From Actinomycetota bacterium (GTDB lineage Bacteria > Actinomycetota > Actinomycetes > S36-B12 > UBA10799): a DNA stretch of 64,000 nt. Made by a program: the position numbers and the translations under genes. Positions 48,996-58,360 of this stretch are shown here, in pieces. The stretch spans positions 930,001-994,000 of the forward strand of contig JACJWR010000001.1 in NCBI GenBank assembly GCA_020637055.1. Reading direction: 5' to 3'. Positions within the stretch are counted from its first letter, which is position 1. Each line of letters opens with the position of its first letter. The notes beneath the pieces are model-generated. The model saw only the letters and a list, made by a program, of their open reading frames with translations, made no database searches and was not told the origin of the DNA.

Positions 48996-51272
48996 TCAGG
49001 CCTTGACGGCCGCCTCGTCCCCAGACTCCTCATCCGACAGCGGATCCACGATCTCCTCCGCCTCTTCCTCGGTCTCGACGTGCACCTTGGGCAGCATCCT
49101 GTTGAGCCACTCCGGCAGGTACCAGTTGGCCTTGCCCAGCAGTGTCATCAACGCCGGCACCAGGATGAGTCGCACGACGAAGGCGTCGAAGAGCACCGCG
49201 AGCGCCAGCGCGAGACCGAACATCTTGATCGTGTTGTCATCCCCGAAGACGAAGGAGATGAACACGCTGAACATGATCGCGGCGGCGGCCATGACAACGC
49301 GGCCCGATCCGATCAGGCCCCGACGGACGGAGAGCCGGTTGTCGCCGGTTCGGGTCCATTCCTCCTGCATCCGGGATACCAGGAACACCTGGTAGTCCAT
49401 GCTCAGGCCGAAGAGGATGGCGAAGAGCATGACCGGCAGGAAGGGCAGGATCGGGCCGGTGGAGGTGACCCCGAACAAGCTGGCGAAGTTGCCCCACTGG
49501 AATACAGCGACGACCGCGCCGAGCGCTGCGCCGAAACTCAGCAAAGACGTCAGCGCGCCGATCAGCGGAACGATCAGCGACCGGAACAGCACCGTCAAGG
49601 CGAGGAAGCCGAGCGCCACCACCACAGCCAGGAAGGTGGGCAGGGCTTTGGCCAGGACGTCGGAGAAGTCGCTGGTCACCGCGGTGGCGCCGCCGACGTA
49701 GGCCTGCAGGTCATTCGCCTCGGCGACCGGCGGGATGACGTCGTTGCGCAGGGTGGCGAGCAGCTGGGCGGTCTCCTCGTCCTGTGGACCGGTGGTGGGC
49801 AGCACCGAGATGATCGCCGCCGACCCGTCCTGCGAGACCGCCCCGGTGCAACCGAAGACGGGGGAAGCCGAAGCTACGCCCGGCGTGGCGGCCAAGGTCG
49901 CGGACAGTTCGTTGACCCCGACCAGGGCCGGATCGTCGAAGATGACCGACTCCGGCTGTCCGGGCACGGCACCGGGCGCACACGGCTGTGCCGCCTCGGG
50001 CAACTCCGCCACGATCAGGAACGGCCCGTTGGCACCGGCTCCGAAGCCCTCGGTGGTCAGGTCGTAGGCGATCCGTGAGGTGTTGCCCTCGGGCTTGCCT
50101 CCCGCATCGGGGAACCCAAGGCGCATCGACAGCACCGGGGTGGCCAACGCCAGCATGACGATCAGTGCGATTCCGCCGAAGATGAGCGGCCGACGCTGTA
50201 GCACCCTGCTGTAGCGGGCAAGTCCGCGACCTTCGTTGCGGCGGCTCCGCTCGGCCCAAGGCATGCGACCAGCGAAGGTCTTGCGTCCGAGCAGCGAGAT
50301 GACCGCGGGCAGCAGGGTCACGGCGGTGAGCATCACCATGATCACGGTGACCGCCGCGCCCACCGCGAGGCCGTTCATGAAACTGATGCCGAGGACGAAC
50401 AGTCCGAGCAGCGCGATGACCACCGCGGTGCCCGCGAACACCACGGCACGACCCGCGGTGTTTACCGCCTCCAGGGCGGCTTCTCGGGGTTCCCGTCCGA
50501 CGTTGACGGCCTGCCGGTAGCGGTTGATGACGAACAAGGCGTAGTCGATGCCGACACCGAGTCCGATCATCGCAGCCAGCGTCGGGCCGAAGGTGGCGAT
50601 GTCGGTGAACCTGGCCACGACCGCGACGATGCCCAGGCCGGCACCGAGACCGATCAACGCGACCAGAATCGGCATCGACGCCGCCACCACCGCGGCGAAC
50701 ATGATGAGCATGATGACGATGGCGACGATGATGCCCAGGATCTCGCTCTTCGGCGGTTCGGTGCCTGCGAATTCGACCGCCTGGCCGGCGACGCCCACCT
50801 GCAGGCCATCGGTGTTGGTGGCCTCCACCTCGTCGATCAGCGTCATGATCTCTGCCATCGGCGGGGTGGTTGCGCCGCCGCCGAACACCACGGTCGCGCG
50901 ACCCACGGTCTGGTCTTCACTGACCAGGCCGCGCGGGCCGGCATCGGGTACGAAGGGCGATTCGACGGACTCCACCGAGGGGATCTGTTCGATGCTGGCG
51001 ATCAGCTCGTTGATACGGGACTGCACCTCGGGTTGATCGACGGTGCCGGTGTCCGGGGAGAACACCACCGAGGCCTGCTGTTTCGCCGCGTCCGGGAACT
51101 CCTCGGCGAGCAGGTTGGTGGCGATGGTCGATTCGGTGTCGGGCAGGTTGAAGGTGTCCTTGAACTCACCCCGGAACAGCGCGGCCGAGGTGAGGATCCC
51201 GACGAGTACGACGATCCAAACGATGACGGCTTGCCAAGGTTTGTTGACTGCCCAGCGCGAAACGGCACCCAT
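48996..51272 (-). CDS. MMPL/RND-family transporter
   Basis: A 758-residue membrane transporter of the MMPL type: one N-terminal helix, a large extracytoplasmic loop, five helices, a second loop and further helices (about 11-12 in all). LGVGIDYALFVINRYRQ in the first half and LFGLSMDYQVFLVSRMQEEW in the second carry the proton-relay (G-x3-D-Y) motifs. MMPL proteins export lipids or siderophores, or act as efflux pumps; the cargo is unknown. aggag precedes the ATG. The C-terminal tail is acidic. A lipoprotein gene lies immediately upstream on the same strand. Confidence 0.88.
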   Translation of the reverse strand: MGAVSRWAVNKPWQAVIVWIVVLVGILTSAALFRGEFKDTFNLPDTESTIATNLLAEEFPDAAKQQASVVFSPDTGTVDQPEVQSRINELIASIEQIPSVESVESPFVPDAGPRGLVSEDQTVGRATVVFGGGATTPPMAEIMTLIDEVEATNTDGLQVGVAGQAVEFAGTEPPKSEILGIIVAIVIMLIMFAAVVAASMPILVALIGLGAGLGIVAVVARFTDIATFGPTLAAMIGLGVGIDYALFVINRYRQAVNVGREPREAALEAVNTAGRAVVFAGTAVVIALLGLFVLGISFMNGLAVGAAVTVIMVMLTAVTLLPAVISLLGRKTFAGRMPWAERSRRNEGRGLARYSRVLQRRPLIFGGIALIVMLALATPVLSMRLGFPDAGGKPEGNTSRIAYDLTTEGFGAGANGPFLIVAELPEAAQPCAPGAVPGQPESVIFDDPALVGVNELSATLAATPGVASASPVFGCTGAVSQDGSAAIISVLPTTGPQDEETAQLLATLRNDVIPPVAEANDLQAYVGGATAVTSDFSDVLAKALPTFLAVVVALGFLALTVLFRSLIVPLIGALTSLLSFGAALGAVVAVFQWGNFASLFGVTSTGPILPFLPVMLFAILFGLSMDYQVFLVSRMQEEWTRTGDNRLSVRRGLIGSGRVVMAAAAIMFSVFISFVFGDDNTIKMFGLALALAVLFDAFVVRLILVPALMTLLGKANWYLPEWLNRMLPKVHVETEEEAEEIVDPLSDEESGDEAAVKA

Positions 51273-51358
51273 GGTTGTCTCCTGGAGGAATAGCGGCGCA
51301 GGCGCAGCCGCAAGCCCTCATAGGGTACGCCGGGCGCAGAAGACCCGCCCGTGCGTGG

Positions 51359-51796
51359 CTAGGAGATTGTGATTGAGACCTCATAGGGGGCTTTGCCCGG
51401 TTCGGTCACAGTCACCACCGCGGTGCCGTTCGCGATCGCAGTGGCGCTCGGGTTGAAGGTCGCCGACCCGTCGGTGTATCCCTGCTGCAGTTCGAGCACC
51501 GAGGTGTCGGTTGAGGAGATCTTGGTGTTGACCGGGTCGGGGACGTTGAAGACCAAGGTGTCGCCGACCTTCGCCTCGGCCGACGTCGCGCCGGAGTCGA
51601 TCATCACCGGCGGGAGCACGTCGCCGCCGATCGGTGACTCGGTGGCGGAGGGGAGGGCGCCGGTGGCACTGGGAGATGCGGCCGCGCTTGTTGCGTCGCT
51701 GCTTGAGTCCCCGGAGCCGCAGCCTGCAAGCAGGACTGCGACGGTTGCGGCGAGGGCTGCGGAGGCAACCCGAAACGTGTTGGTGTGACTGGGCAT
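51359..51796 (-). CDS. Small secreted lipoprotein
   Basis: A 145-residue lipoprotein. The signal peptide ends with lipobox LLAGC, giving lipidated Cys26, followed by a Ser/Ala-rich linker. The remaining ~100 residues look like a beta-sandwich (SGATSAEAKVGDTLVFNVPDP, then ATAIANGTAVVTVTEPG), similar in style to bacterial Ig-like domains. Function unknown. It is transcribed in the same direction as the MMPL transporter 86 nt downstream and may work with it at the envelope (inference from position only). Confidence 0.8.
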   Translation of the reverse strand: MPSHTNTFRVASAALAATVAVLLAGCGSGDSSSDATSAAASPSATGALPSATESPIGGDVLPPVMIDSGATSAEAKVGDTLVFNVPDPVNTKISSTDTSVLELQQGYTDGSATFNPSATAIANGTAVVTVTEPGKAPYEVSITIS

Positions 51797-51899
51797 CTGA
51801 ACTCCCGAGACTGAACCGACGTGGACGATTCGATGCTAGTCCTCCCACCGGTGGACTCGGTTCAGCGCGCCGGAACTGCCTACCATCGGGTGCCGCAGA

Positions 51900-52805
51900 C
51901 TAGAGCTGGCCGAGGATGTGGGCGTCGAGCAGCCGGTCGGTGGCGATCGGCACCTCCATCTGGGGGCAGTGGCCGATCCCCGGCATCACCACCACGGTGC
52001 CGCCGCTGATGGTGTGGGCCACCCGGCCCGCAATGCTCGGATCCACCAACCGGTCCTGGGTGCCGAACAGGCCCAACACGGGGGCCTGCACCTCGTCGAG
52101 CCGCTTCCACAGGTAGTCCCGCCGCCAGGGGAGGAAGCCGCGACCCAGCCCGCGACTCGAACCCACAAAGGCATGCCACACGTGCGGCAGCCCGTGCCGC
52201 AGGGTCTGCTCCTGCACAGCTTCGGCGTGGCGCAGCGGGTTGATGCGTCCAGGGTCGCCGAAGACCAACTTCATGGTCTCGTTCACCCGGTCCGTCGGGC
52301 TCTGGTTGCCGCGGGCCCATTCCAGCAGTTCGGCGGCTTTCGGGGCCAATCCCAGCAGGATGGGCAGCTTCTCGACACCGAACTTGACGTGCGGCAGCGC
52401 GGGGGCGAGCAGCGTGAGCGTGGCGACCAGATCCGGCCGTTCGGCAGCGACCACGGTCACCACGGCACCGCCCAGCGAGTTCCCCACCAGGTGCACCGGA
52501 GTCGGCAGCGAATCGAGGAATTCGATGACGATGCCGGCGTGCCGCGCCAGCGAGTAGTCGCCGCCCGGTTCGGGCTCCGAGCGACCGAATCCGGGAAGAT
52601 CCAGTGCCGCGACCGTGCGGCCGCGTTCGGCCTGCAGGTGCATCAGGTCGGTCCAGTTCGCGGAGGTGCCGCCGAGGCCGTGGATCATCACCACGTCGAC
52701 GTCGGTCGCTTCCGGATTCGAACGCCGGACGAAGATGTCCAACCCGTCGATCTGCTCGAATGCGCCGTTGCTGATGGGCGTCTGCAGCGCCTGCTCAATC
52801 ACCAC
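51900..52805 (-). CDS. Alpha/beta hydrolase
   Basis: A 301-residue alpha/beta-fold hydrolase. It has the oxyanion-hole strand VVMIHGLGGTSANW, the nucleophile elbow VGNSLGGAVV (G-x-S-x-G), an acid in LGLFGTQDRLVDP and the catalytic His in MPGIGHCPQME. The substrate is unknown; epoxide-hydrolase or esterase activity is possible. The GTG start at 52805 lies 7 nt behind a TACCCT box. It is divergent from the ScpB-like gene with only 38 nt between starts. Confidence 0.85.
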   Translation of the reverse strand: MVIEQALQTPISNGAFEQIDGLDIFVRRSNPEATDVDVVMIHGLGGTSANWTDLMHLQAERGRTVAALDLPGFGRSEPEPGGDYSLARHAGIVIEFLDSLPTPVHLVGNSLGGAVVTVVAAERPDLVATLTLLAPALPHVKFGVEKLPILLGLAPKAAELLEWARGNQSPTDRVNETMKLVFGDPGRINPLRHAEAVQEQTLRHGLPHVWHAFVGSSRGLGRGFLPWRRDYLWKRLDEVQAPVLGLFGTQDRLVDPSIAGRVAHTISGGTVVVMPGIGHCPQMEVPIATDRLLDAHILGQL

Positions 52806-52812
52806 GACACTC

Positions 52813-52818
52813 AGGGTA
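52813..52818 (-). promoter_or_regulatory. Probable -10 box of the alpha/beta hydrolase gene
   Basis: TACCCT on the minus strand ends 7 nt before the GTG at 52805. Confidence 0.5.
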
Positions 52819-52830
52819 CGCGGCGGCGGA

Positions 52831-52836
52831 TAGCAT
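52831..52836 (+). promoter_or_regulatory. Probable -10 box of the ScpB-like gene
   Basis: TAGCAT ends 7 nt before the ATG at 52844 and overlaps the alternative ATG at 52835, so the shorter start is preferred. Confidence 0.5.
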
Positions 52837-52843
52837 GGCGACC

Positions 52844-53611
52844 ATGCCGTTGGTGACCCTCGACATCCGCGACGACGTCGCCACTGTGACGCTGCGGCGC
52901 AGCGACAAACTCAACTCACTGAACTCGCAGATGATCGGCGAACTCGGCGACGCGCTCGACGCCGGTTCGAGGCAGGCCAGGGTGGTGGTGCTGCGCGCGG
53001 AACCGGGGGTGGCCGTCTTCTCCGCCGGTCACGACCTCGACGATGTGCCCATCCACGCCGATCCGCACGAGTGGGACAACCCCGTGGAAGCCGTGATCGC
53101 CGGTATCCCCGCCCTCGACGTTCCGGTGATCGCGGCGGTGGAGGGCACGGTCTGGGGGGCGGCCTGCAACCTGGTGGTGGCCTGCGACCTGATAGTGGCC
53201 ACGCGGAACGCCACCTTCGCCATCACTCCGGCCAAGTTGGGCGTGCCCTATTTCCGCGCCGGACTTTCCATCTTCGCCCGGTCGTTGCCACTTCACGTGG
53301 CCAAGGCGATGTTCTACACGGCCGAACCGATCACCGCCGATCAGGCCCATGGCTTCGGCCTGGTCCACAGCGTCGCCGAGGACACCGTCGAGCTCGACGC
53401 CCAGGTGGCGCGGCTCGCCGGCCGGATCGCATCCCTGGCCCCGCTGACGATCCGTTCGGTGAAGGCCGAACTCGACGCCCTCGACGGTTTGACCGACGTC
53501 GACGAGGGGCAGCTGCGGGAACTCGCCGAGCGGGCATGGCGCAGCGACGACGTCAAGGAGGGCGTGGCGGCGTTCCAGGAGCGCCGCCGGCCGCGGTTCA
53601 GCGGTCGCTGA
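52844..53611 (+). CDS. Methylmalonyl-CoA decarboxylase-like crotonase (ScpB/YgfG type)
   Basis: A 255-residue crotonase-superfamily protein. The segments VFSAGHDLDDVP, VIAAVEGTVWGAACNLVVACDLIVA, and FAITPAKLGVPYF closely follow E. coli YgfG/ScpB, which decarboxylates (R)-methylmalonyl-CoA to propionyl-CoA, rather than typical enoyl-CoA hydratases (the second catalytic Glu position reads as in YgfG). The remaining members of that pathway (mutase, CoA transferase) are not in the window. A plain enoyl-CoA hydratase/isomerase is the alternative. Confidence 0.75.
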   Translation: MPLVTLDIRDDVATVTLRRSDKLNSLNSQMIGELGDALDAGSRQARVVVLRAEPGVAVFSAGHDLDDVPIHADPHEWDNPVEAVIAGIPALDVPVIAAVEGTVWGAACNLVVACDLIVATRNATFAITPAKLGVPYFRAGLSIFARSLPLHVAKAMFYTAEPITADQAHGFGLVHSVAEDTVELDAQVARLAGRIASLAPLTIRSVKAELDALDGLTDVDEGQLRELAERAWRSDDVKEGVAAFQERRRPRFSGR

Positions 53612-53658
53612 CGCACGGCCGGGCGGCATCGGGGCGGTGGTGCTGCCACGATTGCGGC

Positions 53659-54996
53659 ATGCCCCAGAGCGAGCGCGATTCGCAGATCCCTCCGACCGCA
53701 GTCTGGTGGCATGTGTATCCGCTCGGTTTCCTGGGTGCCGAGCGAAGTGTTGCCGACCTCGGCGGTACCGAGGTACGGCACCGGCTTTCCGCGTTGACCG
53801 GTTGGTTGGACTACTCGCTGGACCTCGGCGTCGAAGGATGGGTGTTGGGTCCACTGTTCGCCGCTGAAACCCACGGCTACGACACCGTCGATCACTTCCG
53901 GGTGGATCCTCGGCTCGGTGACGAACAGGACCTGCTCGAGTTGCTCGATGCCGCCCGCAGCCGTGGCCTGCGGATCGTGTTGGATGGCGTCTTCAACCAC
54001 GTCGGCCGCGGCTTCGAGCAGTACCGGCGTGCCGTCGCCGAGGGCCCGGATTCGGAAGCGGCCCGATGGTTCCAGCTGGACTGGTCGGATCCGGGCGGGC
54101 CGAGGCCGCTGCTGTTCGAAGGTCACGACCAGCTCGTGACCTTGGCCCATGAGAATCCGGCCGTGGTCGACTACGTGGTCGCCGTGCTGGACCACTGGTG
54201 TGCCAGGGGTGTGGACGGGTGGCGGCTCGACGCCGCCTACGCTGCGCCGACCGCTTTCTGGCAGCAGGTGACTGGGCGGATTCGACACGCCCACCCCGAC
54301 TGTTGGCTGTTCGCGGAGTTGATCCACGGCGACTATGCCGAGTTCGTGGCCGAGTCGGGAGTCGATTCGGCCACCCAATACGAACTGTGGAAGGCGATCC
54401 CGAGTTCGCTCAACGACGCCAACTTCTTCGAGTTGGCCCACGCTCTCGGCCGGCACGACCACTATCTGGACTCGTTCGCACCGGTGACCTTCCTGGGCAA
54501 CCACGACACCACCAGAATCGCCAGCGCCCTGCGCGACTCGGATCTGCTGCCTCACGCGCTCGCCGTCCTCTTCGGCGTCGGCGGGACGCCGGTGGTGTAC
54601 GCCGGAGATGAACAGGGCTACACCGGGGTCAAATACGAGCGGGTGGGCGGCGATGACGAGGTGCGGCCCAAGTTCCCCGATAGCCCGGGGGAGTTCTCGG
54701 CTCTGGGCGCGCAGCTGTTCGACCTGTATCGGGCGCTCATCGAATTCCGTTCCGCTCGGCCCTGGCTGGTCGACGCCCGCACCGACGTCGTCCACCTGGA
54801 GAACACCACAGCGGTGTTCGTCACTCGGGCCGCATCCGGGACCGGAGAACGCCTGGCGATCGCGTTGAACCTTGAACTTTCGCCGCGACTCCTGCCGTTG
54901 CCTGCCGGCAACTGGTCCACCGTCCTGGGATCGGCTGGACCCGGGCCGGACGGCGTGCACGTGCCGGCGAAGGGGTGGGCGTTGCTGGTTGCGTGA
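53659..54996 (+). CDS. GH13 alpha-amylase-family glycosidase
   Basis: A 445-residue cytosolic GH13 enzyme without signal peptide. The four conserved regions are present: I DGVFNHVG, II GWRLDAAYA (nucleophile Asp), III FAELIHGDY (acid/base Glu) and IV FLGNHDTTR. The C-terminal domain is short. Substrate unknown; maltooligosaccharide hydrolase or trehalose/maltose-processing activity is plausible. Start at the ATG at 53659, because the barrel begins within 20 residues; the longer frame overlaps the ScpB-like gene. It ends 9 nt from the convergent ppk2. Confidence 0.85.
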   Translation: MPQSERDSQIPPTAVWWHVYPLGFLGAERSVADLGGTEVRHRLSALTGWLDYSLDLGVEGWVLGPLFAAETHGYDTVDHFRVDPRLGDEQDLLELLDAARSRGLRIVLDGVFNHVGRGFEQYRRAVAEGPDSEAARWFQLDWSDPGGPRPLLFEGHDQLVTLAHENPAVVDYVVAVLDHWCARGVDGWRLDAAYAAPTAFWQQVTGRIRHAHPDCWLFAELIHGDYAEFVAESGVDSATQYELWKAIPSSLNDANFFELAHALGRHDHYLDSFAPVTFLGNHDTTRIASALRDSDLLPHALAVLFGVGGTPVVYAGDEQGYTGVKYERVGGDDEVRPKFPDSPGEFSALGAQLFDLYRALIEFRSARPWLVDARTDVVHLENTTAVFVTRAASGTGERLAIALNLELSPRLLPLPAGNWSTVLGSAGPGPDGVHVPAKGWALLVA

Positions 54997-55005
54997 ACCA
55001 GCCGG

Positions 55006-55938
55006 CTACTTGCCGCTCTCGTGGGGCAACTCCGCCTCGAGTTGCTTCTTCATCTCGCCGAGTTTCGCCTTCACCTCGGGTGCCACGGTGGGGTACTGGG
55101 GGTTGAGATCCATCAGCACGTCGCTGATGATGCCGACCGTGGCGAGCCGCGCGAACCACTTGCGGTCCGCCGGCACCACGTACCAGGGGGCGTGGTCGGT
55201 GCTTGTGTGGCTGAGCATCTCGGAGTAGACCCGCTGGTAGTCATCCCAGAACCCGCGTTCGGTCATGTCGGCCGGGGAGAACTTCCAGTTCTTGGCGGGG
55301 TCGTCGATGCGGGCCAGGAAACGCCGCGCCTGCTCATCGCGGCTGACGTTGAGGAAGATCTTGATGATCTTGGTCCCGTTGTCGGTGAGGTAGCGCTCCC
55401 AATCGTTGATCTCGCGGAACCTCCGACGCCAGATCTGAGGTTCCTTCACCGCCGACGGCGGTAGGTGCTGGGCGCTGAGGAACTTGGGGTGCACCCGCAC
55501 CACCAGCACCTCCTCGTAGTAGGAGCGGTTGAAGATCCCGATCATTCCCTTCGCCGGCACCTTCTGGGCGCAGCGCCACAGGAACTCGTGGTCGAGTTCC
55601 TCGGTCGAGGGACTCTTGAACGAATGCACGTTGACGCCCTGCGGGTTGACCCCGCTCATCACGTGCTTGATCGTGCCGTCCTTGCCCGCGGCGTCCATCG
55701 CCTGCAGCACCACCAGCACCGAGTAGGTGTCCTGGGCGTAGAGCCGATCCTGGTATTCGGCGAGCAGGCCCACTCCCTCGGCGAGCAGGTCGGGGGCCTG
55801 TTCCTTGCTGAGGTTGTCCGGCTTGAAGCGGGGGTCGAAGTCGTGCGGCAAGCGCACTTCGGTGCCCGGTCGCACCCGCAGGTGGTCGATCAGCTGTTTG
55901 ACGTGTTCGCGTCGGATGTCACTGCTCGGTTCGGTCAT
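55006..55938 (-). CDS. ppk2: Polyphosphate kinase 2
   Basis: A 310-residue PPK2 that phosphorylates nucleotides from polyphosphate (or the reverse). It has Walker A LQAMDAAGKDGTIKHVMSG, the lid/Walker B segment GIFNRSYYEEVLVVRVHP, and WKFSPADMTERGFWDDY followed by WYVVPADRKWF. Length and motifs match single-domain PPK2 proteins; whether ADP or AMP is preferred cannot be told. The ATG at 55938 follows caggagcgacc. It is convergent with the GH13 gene. Confidence 0.93.
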   Translation of the reverse strand: MTEPSSDIRREHVKQLIDHLRVRPGTEVRLPHDFDPRFKPDNLSKEQAPDLLAEGVGLLAEYQDRLYAQDTYSVLVVLQAMDAAGKDGTIKHVMSGVNPQGVNVHSFKSPSTEELDHEFLWRCAQKVPAKGMIGIFNRSYYEEVLVVRVHPKFLSAQHLPPSAVKEPQIWRRRFREINDWERYLTDNGTKIIKIFLNVSRDEQARRFLARIDDPAKNWKFSPADMTERGFWDDYQRVYSEMLSHTSTDHAPWYVVPADRKWFARLATVGIISDVLMDLNPQYPTVAPEVKAKLGEMKKQLEAELPHESGK

Positions 55939-56038
55939 GGTCGCTCCTGCTCGACAGTGGTGGGCCCGATTCAGGCTAGTGGCCCGGTCGCGTGCGATGC
56001 AGTGCGCGCCATGGGCACCGCCGACCAGTTGCGTCGGC

Positions 56039-56326
56039 TCAGGAGTTGACCGTGCGGCGGTTCTGCCCCGCGGCGCTGTACGAGCCGATGTCGAAGATGA
56101 GGCCGAGCACGACGAAGGCCCAGCCGAATCCCTCCACGGGTGTGTAGCCGGTGAACCAGAACACCAGGACGTAGGCCAGCGTGGTGTAGGGCAGCAGCAG
56201 GATGCCAAAGAACGGCAGCACCCAGGTGTCGAAGGCTCGCTCGATGATGTCTGAGAGCAGCCAGATCAGGACCAGGGTGATTCGGGGAAAAGCCGAACCC
56301 AACAGAATCGCAAAGCAGCCGCACAT
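56039..56326 (-). CDS. Small conserved actinobacterial membrane protein
   Basis: A 95-residue protein with three hydrophobic helices: the N-terminal ILLGSAFPRITLVLIWLLSD, the central GILLLPYTTLAYVLVFW, and GWAFVVLGLIFDIGS. The pattern (Met-Cys-Gly-Cys start, LLPYTTLAY, GFGW) recurs in small uncharacterised actinobacterial membrane proteins. gagagg lies before the ATG. It sits between ppk2 and the divergent MFS gene. Confidence 0.78.
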   Translation of the reverse strand: MCGCFAILLGSAFPRITLVLIWLLSDIIERAFDTWVLPFFGILLLPYTTLAYVLVFWFTGYTPVEGFGWAFVVLGLIFDIGSYSAAGQNRRTVNS

Positions 56327-56424
56327 GGGAGTCCCTCTCCGTTTGACGCCGAAGCCCGCCGGTCGGTCCGGACCCTACGCTATCGTGGCCGACGCCCGAT
56401 CCCGGCGAGCCCAGAGGAGTACCA

Positions 56425-58092
56425 GTGAGTACGAGCACGCCGCAGGCCGGTGGATCCGGAGGGTCAGCGGCGCCATCCGGTGCCGACCGGAGACGCTGGG
56501 CCGGCCTGTTCTTCGTGGCCCTTGGCGTCGCCGCCATCATCGTCGACGCCACGATCGTCAATGTCGCAGTACCGAGCATCATCGACGACCTCGGTATCAC
56601 CGGCTCCGAGGCACAGTGGGTGCAGGAGGCCTACACGCTGGTTTTCGCCGCCTTCCTGTTGATGTTCGGCCGCCTCGCGGACCGCTGGGGTCGACGGCGG
56701 ATTTTCGTGATCGGGGTGGTCGTCTTCATGGCGGCCAGCGTCTGGTGTGCCCTCGCTGGAAGTGGCGCCGAGTTGATCGCAGCGAGGCTCGCGCAGGGTC
56801 TCGGCGGGGCCATGATGCTGCCCACCTCGTTGTCGTTGATCAACGCGAACTTCCGCGGCAAGGATCGAGCGCTGGCCTTCGCGATCTGGGGTTCCACGAT
56901 CGGTGGCGCGGCGGCGCTGGGTCCCTTGCTGGGTGGCTGGCTGACCACCGAGTTCTCGTGGCGGTGGGCGTTCGGAATCAACATCCCGATCGGAATCGTG
57001 GTGCTGGCGGGCACCTGGATCTTCATGCGCGAGTCCCGCGACACCCATGCTCAGCGTGGTGTCGACGTGGTGGGTGCGGTGCTGTCCGTGGTCGCCGTCG
57101 GCCTCCTCGTCTTCGGCCTCATCGAGGGCCGGGTGTACGGCTGGTGGGCCATGGTGGGAGGCGACTCGGTGGCCGGGATCCCCTGGCCGTGGAGCATCTC
57201 CCCGGTCCCGGTGGCGTTCGCTGGCGCCGCGATCGCGGCGGGGGTCTTCGTCTGGGTGGAGGCCGCCCGAAACCGAGCGGCCAAGCCGGTTCTGCTGGAT
57301 CTGAAGCTGCTGGGGATCCGCAGCTTCCGTAACGGGAACATCGCCGCCGGCATCGTCAGCCTCGGTGAGTTCGGCCTGCTGTTCGCCCTGCCTCTGTGGC
57401 TGCAGAACGTGTTGGGGTACTCGGCTTTCGACACCGGCAAAATCCTGCTGGCGTTGGCGCTTGGCAGTTTCGTCGCCTCCGGATTCGGTGCCGCGTTGAC
57501 TCGTGCCCGGGGTCCGGTGCTGGTGGTCAGGCTCGGGATCGTGCTGGAGATCGTCGGAGTGTTGGGCATCGGCCTGATTGCGGCGCCGGATGTGTCGGTC
57601 TGGCCGGTGGTGGCGTTCTTGTTCGTCTACGGACTCGGGGTCGGACTCGCGACGGCCCAGTTGACCGGCGTCGTGCTGCACGACGTCCCGGTGGAGGCAA
57701 GTGGCCAAGGTTCGGGGATCCAGAGCACGACTCGGCAGATCGGGTCCGCGCTCGGTATCGCCGTGCTCGGCACGGTTCTGTTCACCGCACTCGGCCAGCA
57801 ACTCAACAGTGCGCTGGAGCAGGTGCCGGGCCTGCCCGCGGCGCTTCGGGAGGAGACCGTCAGCGGAGTGGTCACCACCGCCGGCTCAATCATCCCGAGT
57901 CTCGCCGAGAACCCGGCCACGGCCCCGATCGCCGCCGCTGCGGGCGAGGCGTTGAGCACGGCCACGGGCTGGGCGGCCTATGTGGCGGCGGGCTTCCTCG
58001 TGCTCGGCCTGCTTGCCTCCTTCTCCCTCGGACACCCCACAGCCGCCATTTCCGCTTCGGCCGCAACCGGCCCGGAGGCGGGTGTCGGGTAG
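56425..58092 (+). CDS. MFS drug efflux transporter, DHA2 (EmrB/QacA) family
   Basis: A 555-residue transporter with about 14 helices. The first helix carries VDATIVNVAVPSI (motif D1 of DHA2), followed by motif A FGRLADRWGRRR and motif C GSTIGGAAALGPLLGGWL. It exports drugs or metabolites with proton antiport. gaggag lies before the GTG start at 56425. It ends 7 nt from the convergent xseB. No adjacent TetR/MarR gene suggests its inducer. Confidence 0.88.
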   Translation: MSTSTPQAGGSGGSAAPSGADRRRWAGLFFVALGVAAIIVDATIVNVAVPSIIDDLGITGSEAQWVQEAYTLVFAAFLLMFGRLADRWGRRRIFVIGVVVFMAASVWCALAGSGAELIAARLAQGLGGAMMLPTSLSLINANFRGKDRALAFAIWGSTIGGAAALGPLLGGWLTTEFSWRWAFGINIPIGIVVLAGTWIFMRESRDTHAQRGVDVVGAVLSVVAVGLLVFGLIEGRVYGWWAMVGGDSVAGIPWPWSISPVPVAFAGAAIAAGVFVWVEAARNRAAKPVLLDLKLLGIRSFRNGNIAAGIVSLGEFGLLFALPLWLQNVLGYSAFDTGKILLALALGSFVASGFGAALTRARGPVLVVRLGIVLEIVGVLGIGLIAAPDVSVWPVVAFLFVYGLGVGLATAQLTGVVLHDVPVEASGQGSGIQSTTRQIGSALGIAVLGTVLFTALGQQLNSALEQVPGLPAALREETVSGVVTTAGSIIPSLAENPATAPIAAAAGEALSTATGWAAYVAAGFLVLGLLASFSLGHPTAAISASAATGPEAGVG

Positions 58093-58099
58093 CCGACAG

Positions 58100-58360
58100 T
58101 CAGCCGCGGGTGGGTCCGGATGCGTCGGCGTCCGATCCCACGACGTCGGCCACCCGCGCCGTGGCCGCGGCGAGGAACTCCTCGCAGCGGGCGGCGAGTT
58201 TCTCGCCCCACTCCCAGAGGTCCAGCGACTGCTGTAGCGAGTCGGTGCCCGCCTGCAGTCGCTTCACGACATCTTCGAGGGCATCCCGTGCCTGCTCGAA
58301 CTCCATCCCGGCCGGATCGGGCCGCTCGGGTGCGGCGGTGGGTACGTCGTCGGTCGTCAT
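58100..58360 (-). CDS. xseB: Exodeoxyribonuclease VII small subunit
   Basis: An 86-residue XseB: FEQARDALEDVVKRLQAGTDSLQQSLDLWEWGEKLAARCEEFL (in its conserved pattern) forms the two-helix core that binds XseA. It is required for ExoVII activity on single-stranded DNA ends. The ATG overlaps the xseA stop by four bases, so translation is coupled. N- and C-terminal tails are low-complexity. Confidence 0.93.
   Translation of the reverse strand: MTTDDVPTAAPERPDPAGMEFEQARDALEDVVKRLQAGTDSLQQSLDLWEWGEKLAARCEEFLAAATARVADVVGSDADASGPTRG

Noticed and set aside
48813..50078. Open frame opposite the MMPL gene beginning in the tandem repeat
   Set aside because: It is a reverse-strand shadow with no ribosome site or domain.
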